Below are positions 17,688 through 26,606 of a DNA stretch of 64,000 bases, in pieces. The notes beneath the pieces are model-generated. The model had not been told where the DNA came from. It searched no databases and saw nothing but the letters and a program-made list of their open reading frames with translations. A program made the position numbers and the translations under genes. How positions within the stretch are numbered: the stretch's first letter is position 1; every line of letters begins with the position of its first letter. Location: NCBI GenBank assembly GCA_902509695.1, contig CABWYP010000002.1:1-64000 (forward strand), in the 5' to 3' direction. Source of the DNA: an uncultured Alphaproteobacteria bacterium (lineage in GTDB: Bacteria; Pseudomonadota; Alphaproteobacteria; HIMB59).

Positions 17688-18938
17688 CTAGAATTTTTTA
17701 TTATAATCCAATTTAGATAACCACTTTTTATATTCTTTAATTGAAAATTTGTGATTTTCCATCAGATCAAATTGATAAGTTCCTTCTTCTACTTTTTTTT
17801 CAATACTTTCAAATTCCTCATATCCACATGGATCAAATTTAATACGATCACCTGGTCTAAATAAACAAATACTATCCTTAAAAACCTGAAATCGTCTTTC
17901 AGGATCCCAAATTGGAACGGGCGTTCTCCCAAAAATTTGATAGCCACCAGGAAGCTTATCAGGATAAATTGCAGTTGAAGATCCACCCATGCCAACCGTA
18001 CCTTTTGGTGTCCATGTTCTTGGAGGATTATACTTTGGAGCTGTTAACTTGCATCTTGGATCAAGAGGCATGGTAAAAGGCAATCCTGGCCAAAACCCTA
18101 ATGAGGCAACCCAGTATTCTGTTCCAGAGTGAATTCGTACAAAATGATCAACATTATCAAGATTGTTTAACTCGACAATAAACTCAGGGTCAGGTTTTTT
18201 AAATGCTATTTTTGATGTGTAATCGTTAACTGCCTCTTTAGTCCATTTATCTAAATAGACTGTTGGAAATCTAAACAATCTACTTTCTACAACTGTGTCT
18301 TCAGATGATTTTAAATCTTTGACTAGTTGAGCAAGTTCAATTTTTAAGTCATTAAATTGTATTTCATCAGGATTGTAGTGAACTATCATAGATGCGAAAC
18401 AAGGTAGTGTTTCATAAACACCCTTAATTTTTGCAATTTCGATAGCTTTTGCTAATCCTTGGGCTTTAAAGTTCAGTTCTAAATTCATTATATTTCCAAA
18501 TTCCACAAGAAGGTATTTGTCTCCTCCAGGTAGAAATTTTGGTTTTTCATACTCTCCTTGAAAAATATTTTGCACCTTGTCTATATGTTTTTCTATATCG
18601 TTTTTAGGATAACTGCCGTCAGGATTAACATGTCTTTTAATTGAAGGTTTCTTAATTCCTGATTTCGAAATTTTATAATTATGTGGGAACATTTTTTTAA
18701 AACTAGAGCAATCATCGATATTATTTTGTGAAAAAAATAAATTTTCTTCTTTTTTAAAATCATTATTGACCAAACTTCCTTCTAGTTGCTCAAACTTATT
18801 TGTATCCTGATTTTTATAGGAAGATTTTGGTTTTTTTAAAAATGGTTTTAACTCTGATTTTTTAGTTAAATAGTTTTTATCCTCTAAATTTATTTTACTA
18901 AATAAGTTTATGTCTGAAGTTTTATATTTTTGAACCAT
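17688..18938 (-). CDS. pxpB: KipI/PxpB (AHS1) carboxyltransferase subunit with long N-terminal extension
   Basis: The AHS1 domain covers about residues 135-370 (PGGDKYLLVEFGN; FASMIVHYNPDEI; ASLGFWPGLPFTM; GTVGMGGSSTAIYP; GGYQIFGRTPVPIW). The protein is 416 aa, well above the roughly 220-250 aa of stand-alone PxpB. The extra part is a Lys/Asn-rich, low-complexity N-terminal arm of about 130 residues with no membrane segment, plus a short charged C-terminal tail. Partner of the AHS2 protein. The gene sits directly after the transporter ATPase gene, with 5 bases between. Confidence 0.82.
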   Translation of the reverse strand: MVQKYKTSDINLFSKINLEDKNYLTKKSELKPFLKKPKSSYKNQDTNKFEQLEGSLVNNDFKKEENLFFSQNNIDDCSSFKKMFPHNYKISKSGIKKPSIKRHVNPDGSYPKNDIEKHIDKVQNIFQGEYEKPKFLPGGDKYLLVEFGNIMNLELNFKAQGLAKAIEIAKIKGVYETLPCFASMIVHYNPDEIQFNDLKIELAQLVKDLKSSEDTVVESRLFRFPTVYLDKWTKEAVNDYTSKIAFKKPDPEFIVELNNLDNVDHFVRIHSGTEYWVASLGFWPGLPFTMPLDPRCKLTAPKYNPPRTWTPKGTVGMGGSSTAIYPDKLPGGYQIFGRTPVPIWDPERRFQVFKDSICLFRPGDRIKFDPCGYEEFESIEKKVEEGTYQFDLMENHKFSIKEYKKWLSKLDYNKKF

Positions 18939-18943
18939 TCAAT

Positions 18944-20728
18944 CTAAAAGTATTTAATTTTAATTTTATCTTTTTGGTCTGAATTTTTTTTAAAATCAAC
19001 AACTTTAATATTAGTTGGTTTTAAAGGCGCCTGAACTACATTTGCGGAAATACTCTTATTTAGTTCACTAGTCTCATTGATTTTTTGTTTATCTACATTT
19101 TGGCTAGACATAGAGGTTTTTTTCGTGTGTCCAAACATTCCCTCTAAAATTACATTAGGGTTAATGTCTTCTTTCTCAAAAGTTTCAAAAATACTACCAT
19201 CACGAAAAACTAATACCCTATGACAAAGCCCAATGAATTCCTCTAATTCACTAGACAAGAAAATTACAGTACCACCCTCATTGACAAATATTCTTAGATG
19301 CTTATACAAATCTCTTTTAGCTCCAACATCAATTCCTCTTGCCGGATCATTTAGTATCAATATTTTTGGAGTTGTGGTGAAAGCACGTGCAATCATAACT
19401 TTTTGTTGATTACCACCGCTAAGAGACGTAATTAGATTATTTTTAGGTCCAGTTTTTATACTCAATCTCTCTACTTCCCAATCAAATATTCCATTTAACT
19501 CTATCCATTTAATAAAACCTAAAAAACCACCAGAAGTTTTTGCCTGTTTACCTTTGTAAAGAGGGATAACCATATTTTCATAAATACTCATATTAGGAAA
19601 TATCCCCTCTTTTTTTCTATCTCCTGATACATATGCAATGCCACTTTTTTTTGCATCTAATAAACTTCCAATTTTTTTATGTTCTTTTTTTGTTAATTCT
19701 CTTTCCTCGTCTGATTGTTTAACAATAACATCCCCGCCTAGTGGTTGGTCAATTCCAGATAACGCTTTAACAAAGTTATCCTGACCTTGACCATCAAGTC
19801 CAGTTACTCCTAAGATTTCTCCCTTGGGAAGATCAAAGTTAATTTCAGAACCATTTTCCCAAACTTTCAAATTTTTTGAAGACAATACTATTTCATCGGT
19901 TTTAGATAGTGGAGGAGAAGATTTATTTTCAGAGGCAGTAGAAAATTTTTTATCACCTGTCATCAATCTTAATAAATTTTTTTCAGTAATTTCATCTCCA
20001 GCTAATACGCCTACATCTTTGCCATCTCTCATAACAGTTGCTCTATCGCTAATTCTTACTAATTCTGCAATTCGATGAGTAACAATAAATATCGCGGCAC
20101 CTTGATCTCTTAATGATCTCATTTTAGCAAAAAGTCTTTCTGTTGAGTCAAAATCTAAGGCTGCTGAGGACTCGTCTAAAATTAAGACCTTAGGGTTTCT
20201 TAAAAAAGCTCTACCGATTGTAATCCAAGCTTTCATTCCCAGGGAAAGTTGGCTTGCTAATGTGTATGGATCGACAAACTCTCCTGCGAGTTCTAACATT
20301 ATCGAAGCTGCTTTTTCAACTTTTTCTCTGTGATTTAATCTTTTTCCAAAAAAAGTGTCATAACCAATAAATAGGTTTTCATAGACAGTTGCCTCTTCAG
20401 CAATCATCACTTCTTGAAAGACAGTTGAAATTCCAACTTTTTGAGCCTCAATTGGAGAGTTTGGCGAGTGACCCATAATAGAAACCTTGCCTTTGTCTAA
20501 CGGAAGAACTCCTGAAATTACTTTAGCAAGAGTGCTCTTACCACATCCGTTTCCTCCAACGATCGCATGAATTTCTCCAAAATTTGCCTTGAAATTTACT
20601 CCATTTAGGGCTTTGGTAACACCAAAGGATTTTTCTGCATCTTGAACGTAAATATCTCCCCCTGCTTTGGGAGAAGATAGCGCTTTTTCTTCGTTTGAAG
20701 CGCTATCTTGAATTTGTTCCTCATTCAT
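18944..20728 (-). CDS. RbsA/MglA-type ABC transporter ATP-binding protein
   Basis: Two tandem ABC domains in 594 aa. The first has Walker A VGGNGCGKST, a signature-like LSLGMKAW and Walker B LILDESSAALD. The second has a degenerate Walker A (GLDGQGQDN), a good signature LSGGNQQ, but LILNDPARGID where Walker B normally reads LDEPTRGID. A roughly 60-residue hydrophilic tail follows. It pairs with the binding protein upstream and the two permeases at 24331 and 26607. ATP hydrolysis is expected mainly at the composite site using the first domain's Walker B. Confidence 0.85.
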   Translation of the reverse strand: MNEEQIQDSASNEEKALSSPKAGGDIYVQDAEKSFGVTKALNGVNFKANFGEIHAIVGGNGCGKSTLAKVISGVLPLDKGKVSIMGHSPNSPIEAQKVGISTVFQEVMIAEEATVYENLFIGYDTFFGKRLNHREKVEKAASIMLELAGEFVDPYTLASQLSLGMKAWITIGRAFLRNPKVLILDESSAALDFDSTERLFAKMRSLRDQGAAIFIVTHRIAELVRISDRATVMRDGKDVGVLAGDEITEKNLLRLMTGDKKFSTASENKSSPPLSKTDEIVLSSKNLKVWENGSEINFDLPKGEILGVTGLDGQGQDNFVKALSGIDQPLGGDVIVKQSDEERELTKKEHKKIGSLLDAKKSGIAYVSGDRKKEGIFPNMSIYENMVIPLYKGKQAKTSGGFLGFIKWIELNGIFDWEVERLSIKTGPKNNLITSLSGGNQQKVMIARAFTTTPKILILNDPARGIDVGAKRDLYKHLRIFVNEGGTVIFLSSELEEFIGLCHRVLVFRDGSIFETFEKEDINPNVILEGMFGHTKKTSMSSQNVDKQKINETSELNKSISANVVQAPLKPTNIKVVDFKKNSDQKDKIKIKYF

Positions 20729-20741
20729 TAACGATTGAGTA

Positions 20742-21902
20742 TTAGATTAATGGCTCACCATTATCAAAGAAGTTATTGAGATAATCGTCACTTGCCCAGT
20801 TTTCGATTCCAACAGTTCTAAACTCACTTGAGTTTCTGTCACAATCCTCTGGAACAAATGATTGAATTGTTTCAACATCCTCTTCATATGGAGGCACAAG
20901 AATAGACTCAATTTTTAAGCCTTGGCCCTTCATAGTTTTTAAAAGAACGTTCATGGCAAATTCAGCATCGTCTCCTGGAGGCCATGCATATACAGCTCTA
21001 TCTATGAAGTCAGGGTTATTTCTCCAATAACAAAATGCTCCAATCTCTCCACCTAGAGCCATTGGCACCATAGGTCTACCTGAGGATTCTAATGCATTTA
21101 AAGCACCAGACTCTCCGGAAGATTGAACAGCAAATCCATCTACTTGAGTGGTGTTAGCTGACAACCATTTTTGAAGTTCTGCTTGTGCAATTTGAGGAGT
21201 CCACATATGAGCTATCTCAGCGACAACTGTGATGTCAGGATATTCTGCAAATCCTTTTAACATACCAGCATGCTGCGAGTCAGAAGCAGAAGCACCAGGA
21301 ATACCTTCCATAATAATAACGTTACCTTCACCACCAATTGTTTCAGCTAGCCAAGAAGCAATATAGTAACCAGTTAAGGCATAGTTAACTGAAGTACTAA
21401 TCGCATACTCTGAGGTTAAAAAACCTGTCATTGAAGCTGTTGGCACACCTTTACCGTATGCGTATTCAATAGTTGGGTTTAATGCAACAGGGTTTGAGCA
21501 ACATACAATAAGTCCATCAACACCTTGATCAACTAACTGTCTCATCTGCTGAATTTGAACAGCATCTTTTAAGTTAGATTGTGTAACTACGATATCATTT
21601 AGGATACCTGCTTCCTTCATCTTAGGAAGATAGTCACCATACAATCTTTCCATAACACCTTTTCTCCATAGGTTACCGGCATATGAACTTGCATATCCGA
21701 TAGTCCATGGAAGTGGTCTATCACTTTTCCAGTTTCTATAGACACTTTCACCTAGTGGTTGCATAGGATCCATAAAATCTGGATCATAAACATAGTCTCT
21801 GATATCGGCTGGGATTTCATCTAAAATATCAGCATTTGTAGTGCCTGCGATACCGATGAAGCTAATAGCAAATATAGCTATAAATTTTCTTAGCATTGCC
21901 AT
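20742..21902 (-). CDS. periplasmic substrate-binding protein, RbsB/Peripla_BP_4 type
   Basis: A 386 aa exported protein with a signal peptide over about residues 1-24 and a type I periplasmic-binding fold. Visible are the hinge-side sequences IGYASSYAGNLWRKG, QLVDQGVDGLIVCCSNP, GNVIIMEGIPGASASDSQHAG and DGFAVQSSGESG. A strong AAGGAGGA ribosome site lies 6 bases before ATG 21902. It heads the leftward arm with the ATPase, AHS1, AHS2 and BCCP genes, so its ligand is probably the substrate of that carboxylase. The fold is that of sugar binders, but a sugar ligand is not proven. Confidence 0.86.
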   Translation of the reverse strand: MAMLRKFIAIFAISFIGIAGTTNADILDEIPADIRDYVYDPDFMDPMQPLGESVYRNWKSDRPLPWTIGYASSYAGNLWRKGVMERLYGDYLPKMKEAGILNDIVVTQSNLKDAVQIQQMRQLVDQGVDGLIVCCSNPVALNPTIEYAYGKGVPTASMTGFLTSEYAISTSVNYALTGYYIASWLAETIGGEGNVIIMEGIPGASASDSQHAGMLKGFAEYPDITVVAEIAHMWTPQIAQAELQKWLSANTTQVDGFAVQSSGESGALNALESSGRPMVPMALGGEIGAFCYWRNNPDFIDRAVYAWPPGDDAEFAMNVLLKTMKGQGLKIESILVPPYEEDVETIQSFVPEDCDRNSSEFRTVGIENWASDDYLNNFFDNGEPLI

Positions 21903-22036
21903 CTTAATCCTCCTTACTTTTAATTAATACAATAATACAGAATATAGATAATATTTATAAAAAACGTTCCATGATGTGGATAAGAATTTAACAATAAACC
22001 TTTATTTTCTGTAAATTTAATAGGTAAGGAGGAAAT
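21903..22036 (+). promoter_or_regulatory. divergent promoter region of the split carboxylase/transporter cluster
   Basis: This 134-base AT-rich gap separates two divergent arms that encode parts of one system: binding protein, ATPase, AHS1/2 and BCCP leftward; LamB/YcsF, biotin carboxylase and permeases rightward. Both arms begin with near-perfect ribosome sites (AAGGAGGA at 21908-21915 on the minus strand and at 22026-22033 on the plus strand). No clear -35/-10 pair or operator palindrome could be picked out by eye. A shared regulator binding here is inference. Confidence 0.45.
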
Positions 22037-22819
22037 ATGGTTGATCTTAATTGTGACATGGGAGAGGGCTTTGGAATCTACTCATTTGCTGAAGATGCAG
22101 AAATTATGCCCTTTATTGATGCCGCTAATGTAGCCTGCGGATTTCACGCATCTGACCCAAACACTATGAGAAAAACAGTTGAGTTGGCAAAAAAACATAA
22201 TGTTAAGGTAGGATCTCATCCAGCCTATCCCGATCTTGTGGGTTTTGGCAGAAGACCTATGAAAATGCATAGAGAAGAAATTAAAAATCTAGTTATGTAT
22301 CAAACTGGCGCTCTAAAGGCTTACTTAGACGAACTTAATGTTCCTTTAAATCATATTAAACCTCATGGCTCACTTTATGGAGTTTCTGCAAAAGAAGAAG
22401 ACGTAGCTCAGGGTATAGCTGATGCTGCAGAAGTTTTTGGTGTAGGTATTTTTGGTATGGTAAATACTTTTCACGAAAAGGTATACAAGGAGAGGGGTGT
22501 TAAATTCATAGCAGAGTTTTACTCAGATCTTGAGTATGACGAAACAGGATATTTAGTAATCGCAAAAGGAAGAAATAAACACTACCCAGCTGATTTAGCG
22601 GTAGAGAGATGTATGAGGGCAATCAAAGAAAATAAAGTTAAAACGATTAATGACACAGATGTTGATGTGGGATGTGAAACTATTTGTGTTCACTCAGACA
22701 CTCCTAACGCAATTGAAATTCTAAAAGCTTTAAGAAAAAATATTTCTAAAAATCATATAAAAGAATCATCAAGTAAAAAACCCAATAATAAAATGCCTTA
22801 CATAATTTCTGATAAATGA
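22037..22819 (+). CDS. pxpA: LamB/YcsF family protein (5-oxoprolinase subunit A-like)
   Basis: A 260 aa protein with the family's unmistakable start VDLNCDMGEGFG, ANVACGFHASDP, KVGSHPAYPDLVGFGRR and HIKPHGSLYG. In E. coli-type 5-oxoprolinase, PxpA opens the lactam ring together with PxpB and PxpC, using ATP. Here it stands with a biotin carboxylase (4-base overlap) and its AHS1/AHS2 partners lie in the divergent arm. It may therefore serve a carboxylation-assisted ring or amide opening. The last 30 or so residues are extra, Ser/Lys/Asn-rich. Confidence 0.86.
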   Translation: MVDLNCDMGEGFGIYSFAEDAEIMPFIDAANVACGFHASDPNTMRKTVELAKKHNVKVGSHPAYPDLVGFGRRPMKMHREEIKNLVMYQTGALKAYLDELNVPLNHIKPHGSLYGVSAKEEDVAQGIADAAEVFGVGIFGMVNTFHEKVYKERGVKFIAEFYSDLEYDETGYLVIAKGRNKHYPADLAVERCMRAIKENKVKTINDTDVDVGCETICVHSDTPNAIEILKALRKNISKNHIKESSSKKPNNKMPYIISDK

Positions 22820-24327
22820 AAAAGATTTTAATAGCCAACCGCGGAGAAATAGCAAATAGAATTATAAAGAGCTGTAAAGTGCTTGGTTATAAATCAGTTG
22901 CCGTTTATTCAGATGCAGATAAAAATGCAAAACATGTTAAAATGGCAGATGAAGCATTTCACATTGGACCAAGTAAATCCCAAGAGAGTTATCTTTCTTC
23001 CGACAAAATAATCGACGTTGCTCTTAAAACAAAAGCTGATGCCATCCATCCTGGCTTTGGATTTTTATCTGAAAATGACCAGTTTGCCCAAAAGGTTATT
23101 GATAACCAAATTGTATGGATAGGGCCTAAACCTGAAACTATTCGCTCTATGGGCAATAAGGATATCGCTAGAGATCTAGCAATAAAATCTAATGTTCCAA
23201 TTTGTCCTGGTATCAACGAAATAGAGAGCATGAGTAAGAGCCAATTAAAAAAAGAATGTGAAAAAATTGGTTTTCCAATTCTTGTAAAATCCAGTGCCGG
23301 TGGAGGGGGCATTGGTATGAGCGTAGTAAGTAGTTATGGAGATTTGGAAAAAGCAATCGAAAAAACAAGCTCATTAGCAGAAAAAGCCTTTGGAGATGGG
23401 AGTATTTTTCTTGAAAAATTTATCACAAATGCAAGGCACATAGAGATACAAGTATTTGGATTTGGAAAAAAGGGCTCTGTTCATTTATTCGAAAGAGATT
23501 GTTCAATGCAAAGGAGATATCAAAAAATAATCGAAGAGTCACCGGCCCCTGGAATTTCTAAAGATGTAATTGATCATATGGCTTTGTCTGCTGTGAAATT
23601 AGCATCTTACGTAAATTATCAAGGAGCAGGAACAATAGAGTTTATCTATGATATTGACTCAAAAAAATATTATTTTTTAGAAATGAATACTCGAATTCAG
23701 GTTGAACACCCAGTTACTGAACTAGTTACTAATAATGATTTAATTTCAATGCAAATAAATTTTGCATTCAGTAGAAAGACCAAATTTCTGGATCAAGCAA
23801 AAATTTCTACGTATGGACATGCTATAGAATGCAGAGTGTATGCAGAGGATCCAGAAAAAAATTTTTTACCATCACCAGGAAAGCTTTTAAAAATGTTTTT
23901 ACCTCATCCTCCAAATGGTATTCGTCTTGATTGGGGTTTTGAAGAAAAGGATGAAATAAGTTTTTATTATGATCCTATGATAGGAAAAATTATCTCGCAT
24001 GGCCTGGTAAGAGAGGATGCTATAGATAAATTGATTTCTTATTTAGGTAAAATAGAAATCAAAGGAATTAAAACAAATATTCCATTTTTGATTTCTTTAC
24101 TTAATGATAAAAATTTTAAAGAAGGCACTCATAATACAAAATATATTGAGAATAATTTAAATTCATTAATTGCTCGAGTTGATGCACACACTAAGAAGAT
24201 GAAAAGCTTCAACGATTTAGAGCAAACAAAAATCAAAATTGTAGATACAGATAAAATGGGTATCATTAAAAAGAAATCCCGAACACTTGGTAATGGAGAG
24301 GAGATGAAGATAGTATTCTTTGATTAA
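22816..24327 (+). CDS. biotin carboxylase
   Basis: A 503 aa ATP-grasp enzyme that carboxylates biotin with ATP and bicarbonate. It shows the N-terminal IANRGEIANRIIK, the glycine-rich loop KSSAGGGGIGM, LEKFITNARHIEIQVFG, the HLFERDCSMQRRYQK loop and FLEMNTRIQVEHPVTEL. The C-terminal extension of about 40 residues beyond the carboxylase domain lacks a biotin site; the carrier is the separate 16496-16714 protein. It is coupled to the LamB/YcsF gene by a 4-base overlap. This may not be the fatty-acid AccC, because the context is the KipA/KipI-type carboxyltransferase. Confidence 0.86.
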   Translation: MKKILIANRGEIANRIIKSCKVLGYKSVAVYSDADKNAKHVKMADEAFHIGPSKSQESYLSSDKIIDVALKTKADAIHPGFGFLSENDQFAQKVIDNQIVWIGPKPETIRSMGNKDIARDLAIKSNVPICPGINEIESMSKSQLKKECEKIGFPILVKSSAGGGGIGMSVVSSYGDLEKAIEKTSSLAEKAFGDGSIFLEKFITNARHIEIQVFGFGKKGSVHLFERDCSMQRRYQKIIEESPAPGISKDVIDHMALSAVKLASYVNYQGAGTIEFIYDIDSKKYYFLEMNTRIQVEHPVTELVTNNDLISMQINFAFSRKTKFLDQAKISTYGHAIECRVYAEDPEKNFLPSPGKLLKMFLPHPPNGIRLDWGFEEKDEISFYYDPMIGKIISHGLVREDAIDKLISYLGKIEIKGIKTNIPFLISLLNDKNFKEGTHNTKYIENNLNSLIARVDAHTKKMKSFNDLEQTKIKIVDTDKMGIIKKKSRTLGNGEEMKIVFFD

Positions 24328-24330
24328 AAA

Positions 24331-26601
24331 ATGGTATCTCAAGTTCTAAACTCAATTAAACCCTCACAAATCTCAGGTTCGGACCCTCAGTCTACGAAGT
24401 ATCTAATTGTCCCGATTTTTATATTCTTTGCTCTCATTATATTTGCGTTAATAAGGGGTCCACAAATTATCTCCCCTTCTGGAATTGGAACTGCAATTAT
24501 GGTTTCGACTCCATTAATTCTGGCAACTTACGCACTCACAGCATTAGCGCTTTCAGGTCGTGTGACGGTTGATTTATCAATGGGTCCTCTGATAGGCTTT
24601 ATTAACGTTACTACAATTCAGCTCTATGGGGCAGGATACATTCAATCTCCTGTTGCATATTTTATATGCGCACTCGCAATAGGAGTTATTTATCAATTTT
24701 TATACGCATTGATTGTTTTATTTGTTCGAGTTCAACCAATTATTGTTGCACTGAGTATGTTTTTAGCTTTTTCTGGTATTAATCTTGTAATTTTGCCTAG
24801 ACCAGGTGGAAGAGCACCAGACTGGATGCTATCATGGAGTGCTGGAACTGAAATTATTCAACCGACCTTTATCCTTCTTATATTTTCCACTTTAATTTGG
24901 TATGCACTAACTCACACTGCTTTTTGGCAGCACTTAAAGTTGATGGGCTCTGATGAAAAGTCAGCCTATACAAGTGGTGTAAGAATTTATTTAGTAAGAA
25001 TAGGTGCTCATATAATTGGTGGTGTTTATGCAGCATTGGCTGCTATTGCCTTCACAGGCTTAATAGGCTCAGGAGATCCCACTCAAGGAACTACTTATAC
25101 TTTGATGGCTATTACTGCTTTAGTTTTAGGCGGTTCTAGTTTGGTTGGGGGAAGAGGTGGTGCCTTCGGTGCAATTTTAGGAGCTCTCAACATTTACTTA
25201 ATTAACTTTATTTTATCAACTTTTAGATTTGAAAGATTTCAAAGTTTTGTGACTGATCTTTCATATGGAGCTGTTTTAGTAGCCTCTTTGTTAATACTCA
25301 TAGCCCTTCCATATATCCAAAAAGCATTAAAAAACCTCTCCGTTTTTGTTTTCTTTATAATAGGTATGTTGAGCGCAGCTGCAGTTCAAATTCATATGAA
25401 ATTTGATCAGGTTACACGCGGAACCGTTGGTGGGTTTGGAGGTAAATCAAAAGACGCTGAGATATTTGAAAAAGCCTTGGAGTCTGGAAGTGATTGTTTA
25501 ATTACAGGTAAAGCCTGCGCAGAAGGAGGAAACTCCACAATATGGATGTTTATTGCTATAGGTATCGCCGCTTTAATATATTTGATTTATCTTTTAATTA
25601 AGCATAGGGATGCTTCAACAGTTTCATTTATCATCGCATCTATTGTAATATTTTTTGGATGCGTATTTAGTGGAACTCGAGCTGTTAATTTTGTAAATCA
25701 TGATTTAGGTTCAAATTTACAATACATATTAAATTATGCTCCCCAGTATTTCTCCTCAGAGTATTTGAGAATTGGCTCAGGCATACCAGATTTCACTTCA
25801 TCGAGTTTTTTGGTTGGTATTGCTTACGCAATTGCCACTCTTGCTGGAATAGTATTTTTTACCTCAGCCATAGTTATTATAGCTCTACCTAAATTTAGAA
25901 AAGAAATAAAAACCCAGACATTAGTTCTTTTTGCTATTGCAGTGTCATTCATTGTATTTGCTGGAGTAGCCTATTATGGTGTTGAAGCAAATAGACAAAG
26001 TTTCTTTGGCATAGATGGATATGCTGTAATACTTATTTGTCTTTTGTTATTTCTTCTAACTGCGCCAACATTATTTTCTCAGATAAATCTAAATAATATA
26101 TTCATTGTATTTTTAGGTTTACTTGCGATTTTAGGTGTTTATTTTTTAGCCTCACCTTCAGGAACAATTATATCAGATGATGGTTCTAAATATTTCTCTC
26201 CAATTATTACTGAGCTTGGAATAGGAGATACCTCTTCTGTTAAATACAATGAACCTATTAGAGGAGAATTCTTAGGTGAAAATATTACTTTATTAAAAGA
26301 GACAGGTTTAATTATTTTTGCAATCTTTGTATTCCAATTTTTTACTTATCTCACACTGCAAGGTAAGATTTCTTATCAAAGATTTAAAAGATATATACCA
26401 ATACTAAGTATAGCCGCGCTTACATGGTCTGCTTTATTTTACGGTATAGGTTATCCGTTTTGGAAAATGCTTTTAATAACCTCAGCTTGCATTCTATCTG
26501 CTCCTTTAGTCTGGCAGGCGTTTAGCGTCTATAAAGTTAAACTTAAATCTCAAGAGGGACTTGAAAAATGGGGAGGCCTATCAGATGATAGAGATGTATA
26601 A
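24331..26601 (+). CDS. oversized ABC transporter permease (BPD_transp_2 plus extra membrane module)
   Basis: The first 330 or so residues are an RbsC/MglC-type permease (LALSGRVTVDLSMGPLIGF; GSDEKSAYTSGV; LVLGGSSLVGGRGG). The usual protein ends there, but this one continues to 756 aa. The extra part has roughly eight more hydrophobic segments and two larger polar loops (near 370-400, with two Cys, and near 605-650). I recognise no family for the second half. It starts 3 bases after the biotin carboxylase stop and is followed by the second permease after 5 bases. Confidence 0.82.
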   Translation: MVSQVLNSIKPSQISGSDPQSTKYLIVPIFIFFALIIFALIRGPQIISPSGIGTAIMVSTPLILATYALTALALSGRVTVDLSMGPLIGFINVTTIQLYGAGYIQSPVAYFICALAIGVIYQFLYALIVLFVRVQPIIVALSMFLAFSGINLVILPRPGGRAPDWMLSWSAGTEIIQPTFILLIFSTLIWYALTHTAFWQHLKLMGSDEKSAYTSGVRIYLVRIGAHIIGGVYAALAAIAFTGLIGSGDPTQGTTYTLMAITALVLGGSSLVGGRGGAFGAILGALNIYLINFILSTFRFERFQSFVTDLSYGAVLVASLLILIALPYIQKALKNLSVFVFFIIGMLSAAAVQIHMKFDQVTRGTVGGFGGKSKDAEIFEKALESGSDCLITGKACAEGGNSTIWMFIAIGIAALIYLIYLLIKHRDASTVSFIIASIVIFFGCVFSGTRAVNFVNHDLGSNLQYILNYAPQYFSSEYLRIGSGIPDFTSSSFLVGIAYAIATLAGIVFFTSAIVIIALPKFRKEIKTQTLVLFAIAVSFIVFAGVAYYGVEANRQSFFGIDGYAVILICLLLFLLTAPTLFSQINLNNIFIVFLGLLAILGVYFLASPSGTIISDDGSKYFSPIITELGIGDTSSVKYNEPIRGEFLGENITLLKETGLIIFAIFVFQFFTYLTLQGKISYQRFKRYIPILSIAALTWSALFYGIGYPFWKMLLITSACILSAPLVWQAFSVYKVKLKSQEGLEKWGGLSDDRDV

Positions 26602-26606
26602 TTAAC

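Noticed and set aside
22816..24327. Housekeeping acetyl-CoA carboxylase AccC
   Set aside because: The partner carrier is a bare 72 aa biotinyl domain and the carboxyltransferases are KipA/KipI-type, so a dedicated carboxylase is more likely; not fully excluded.
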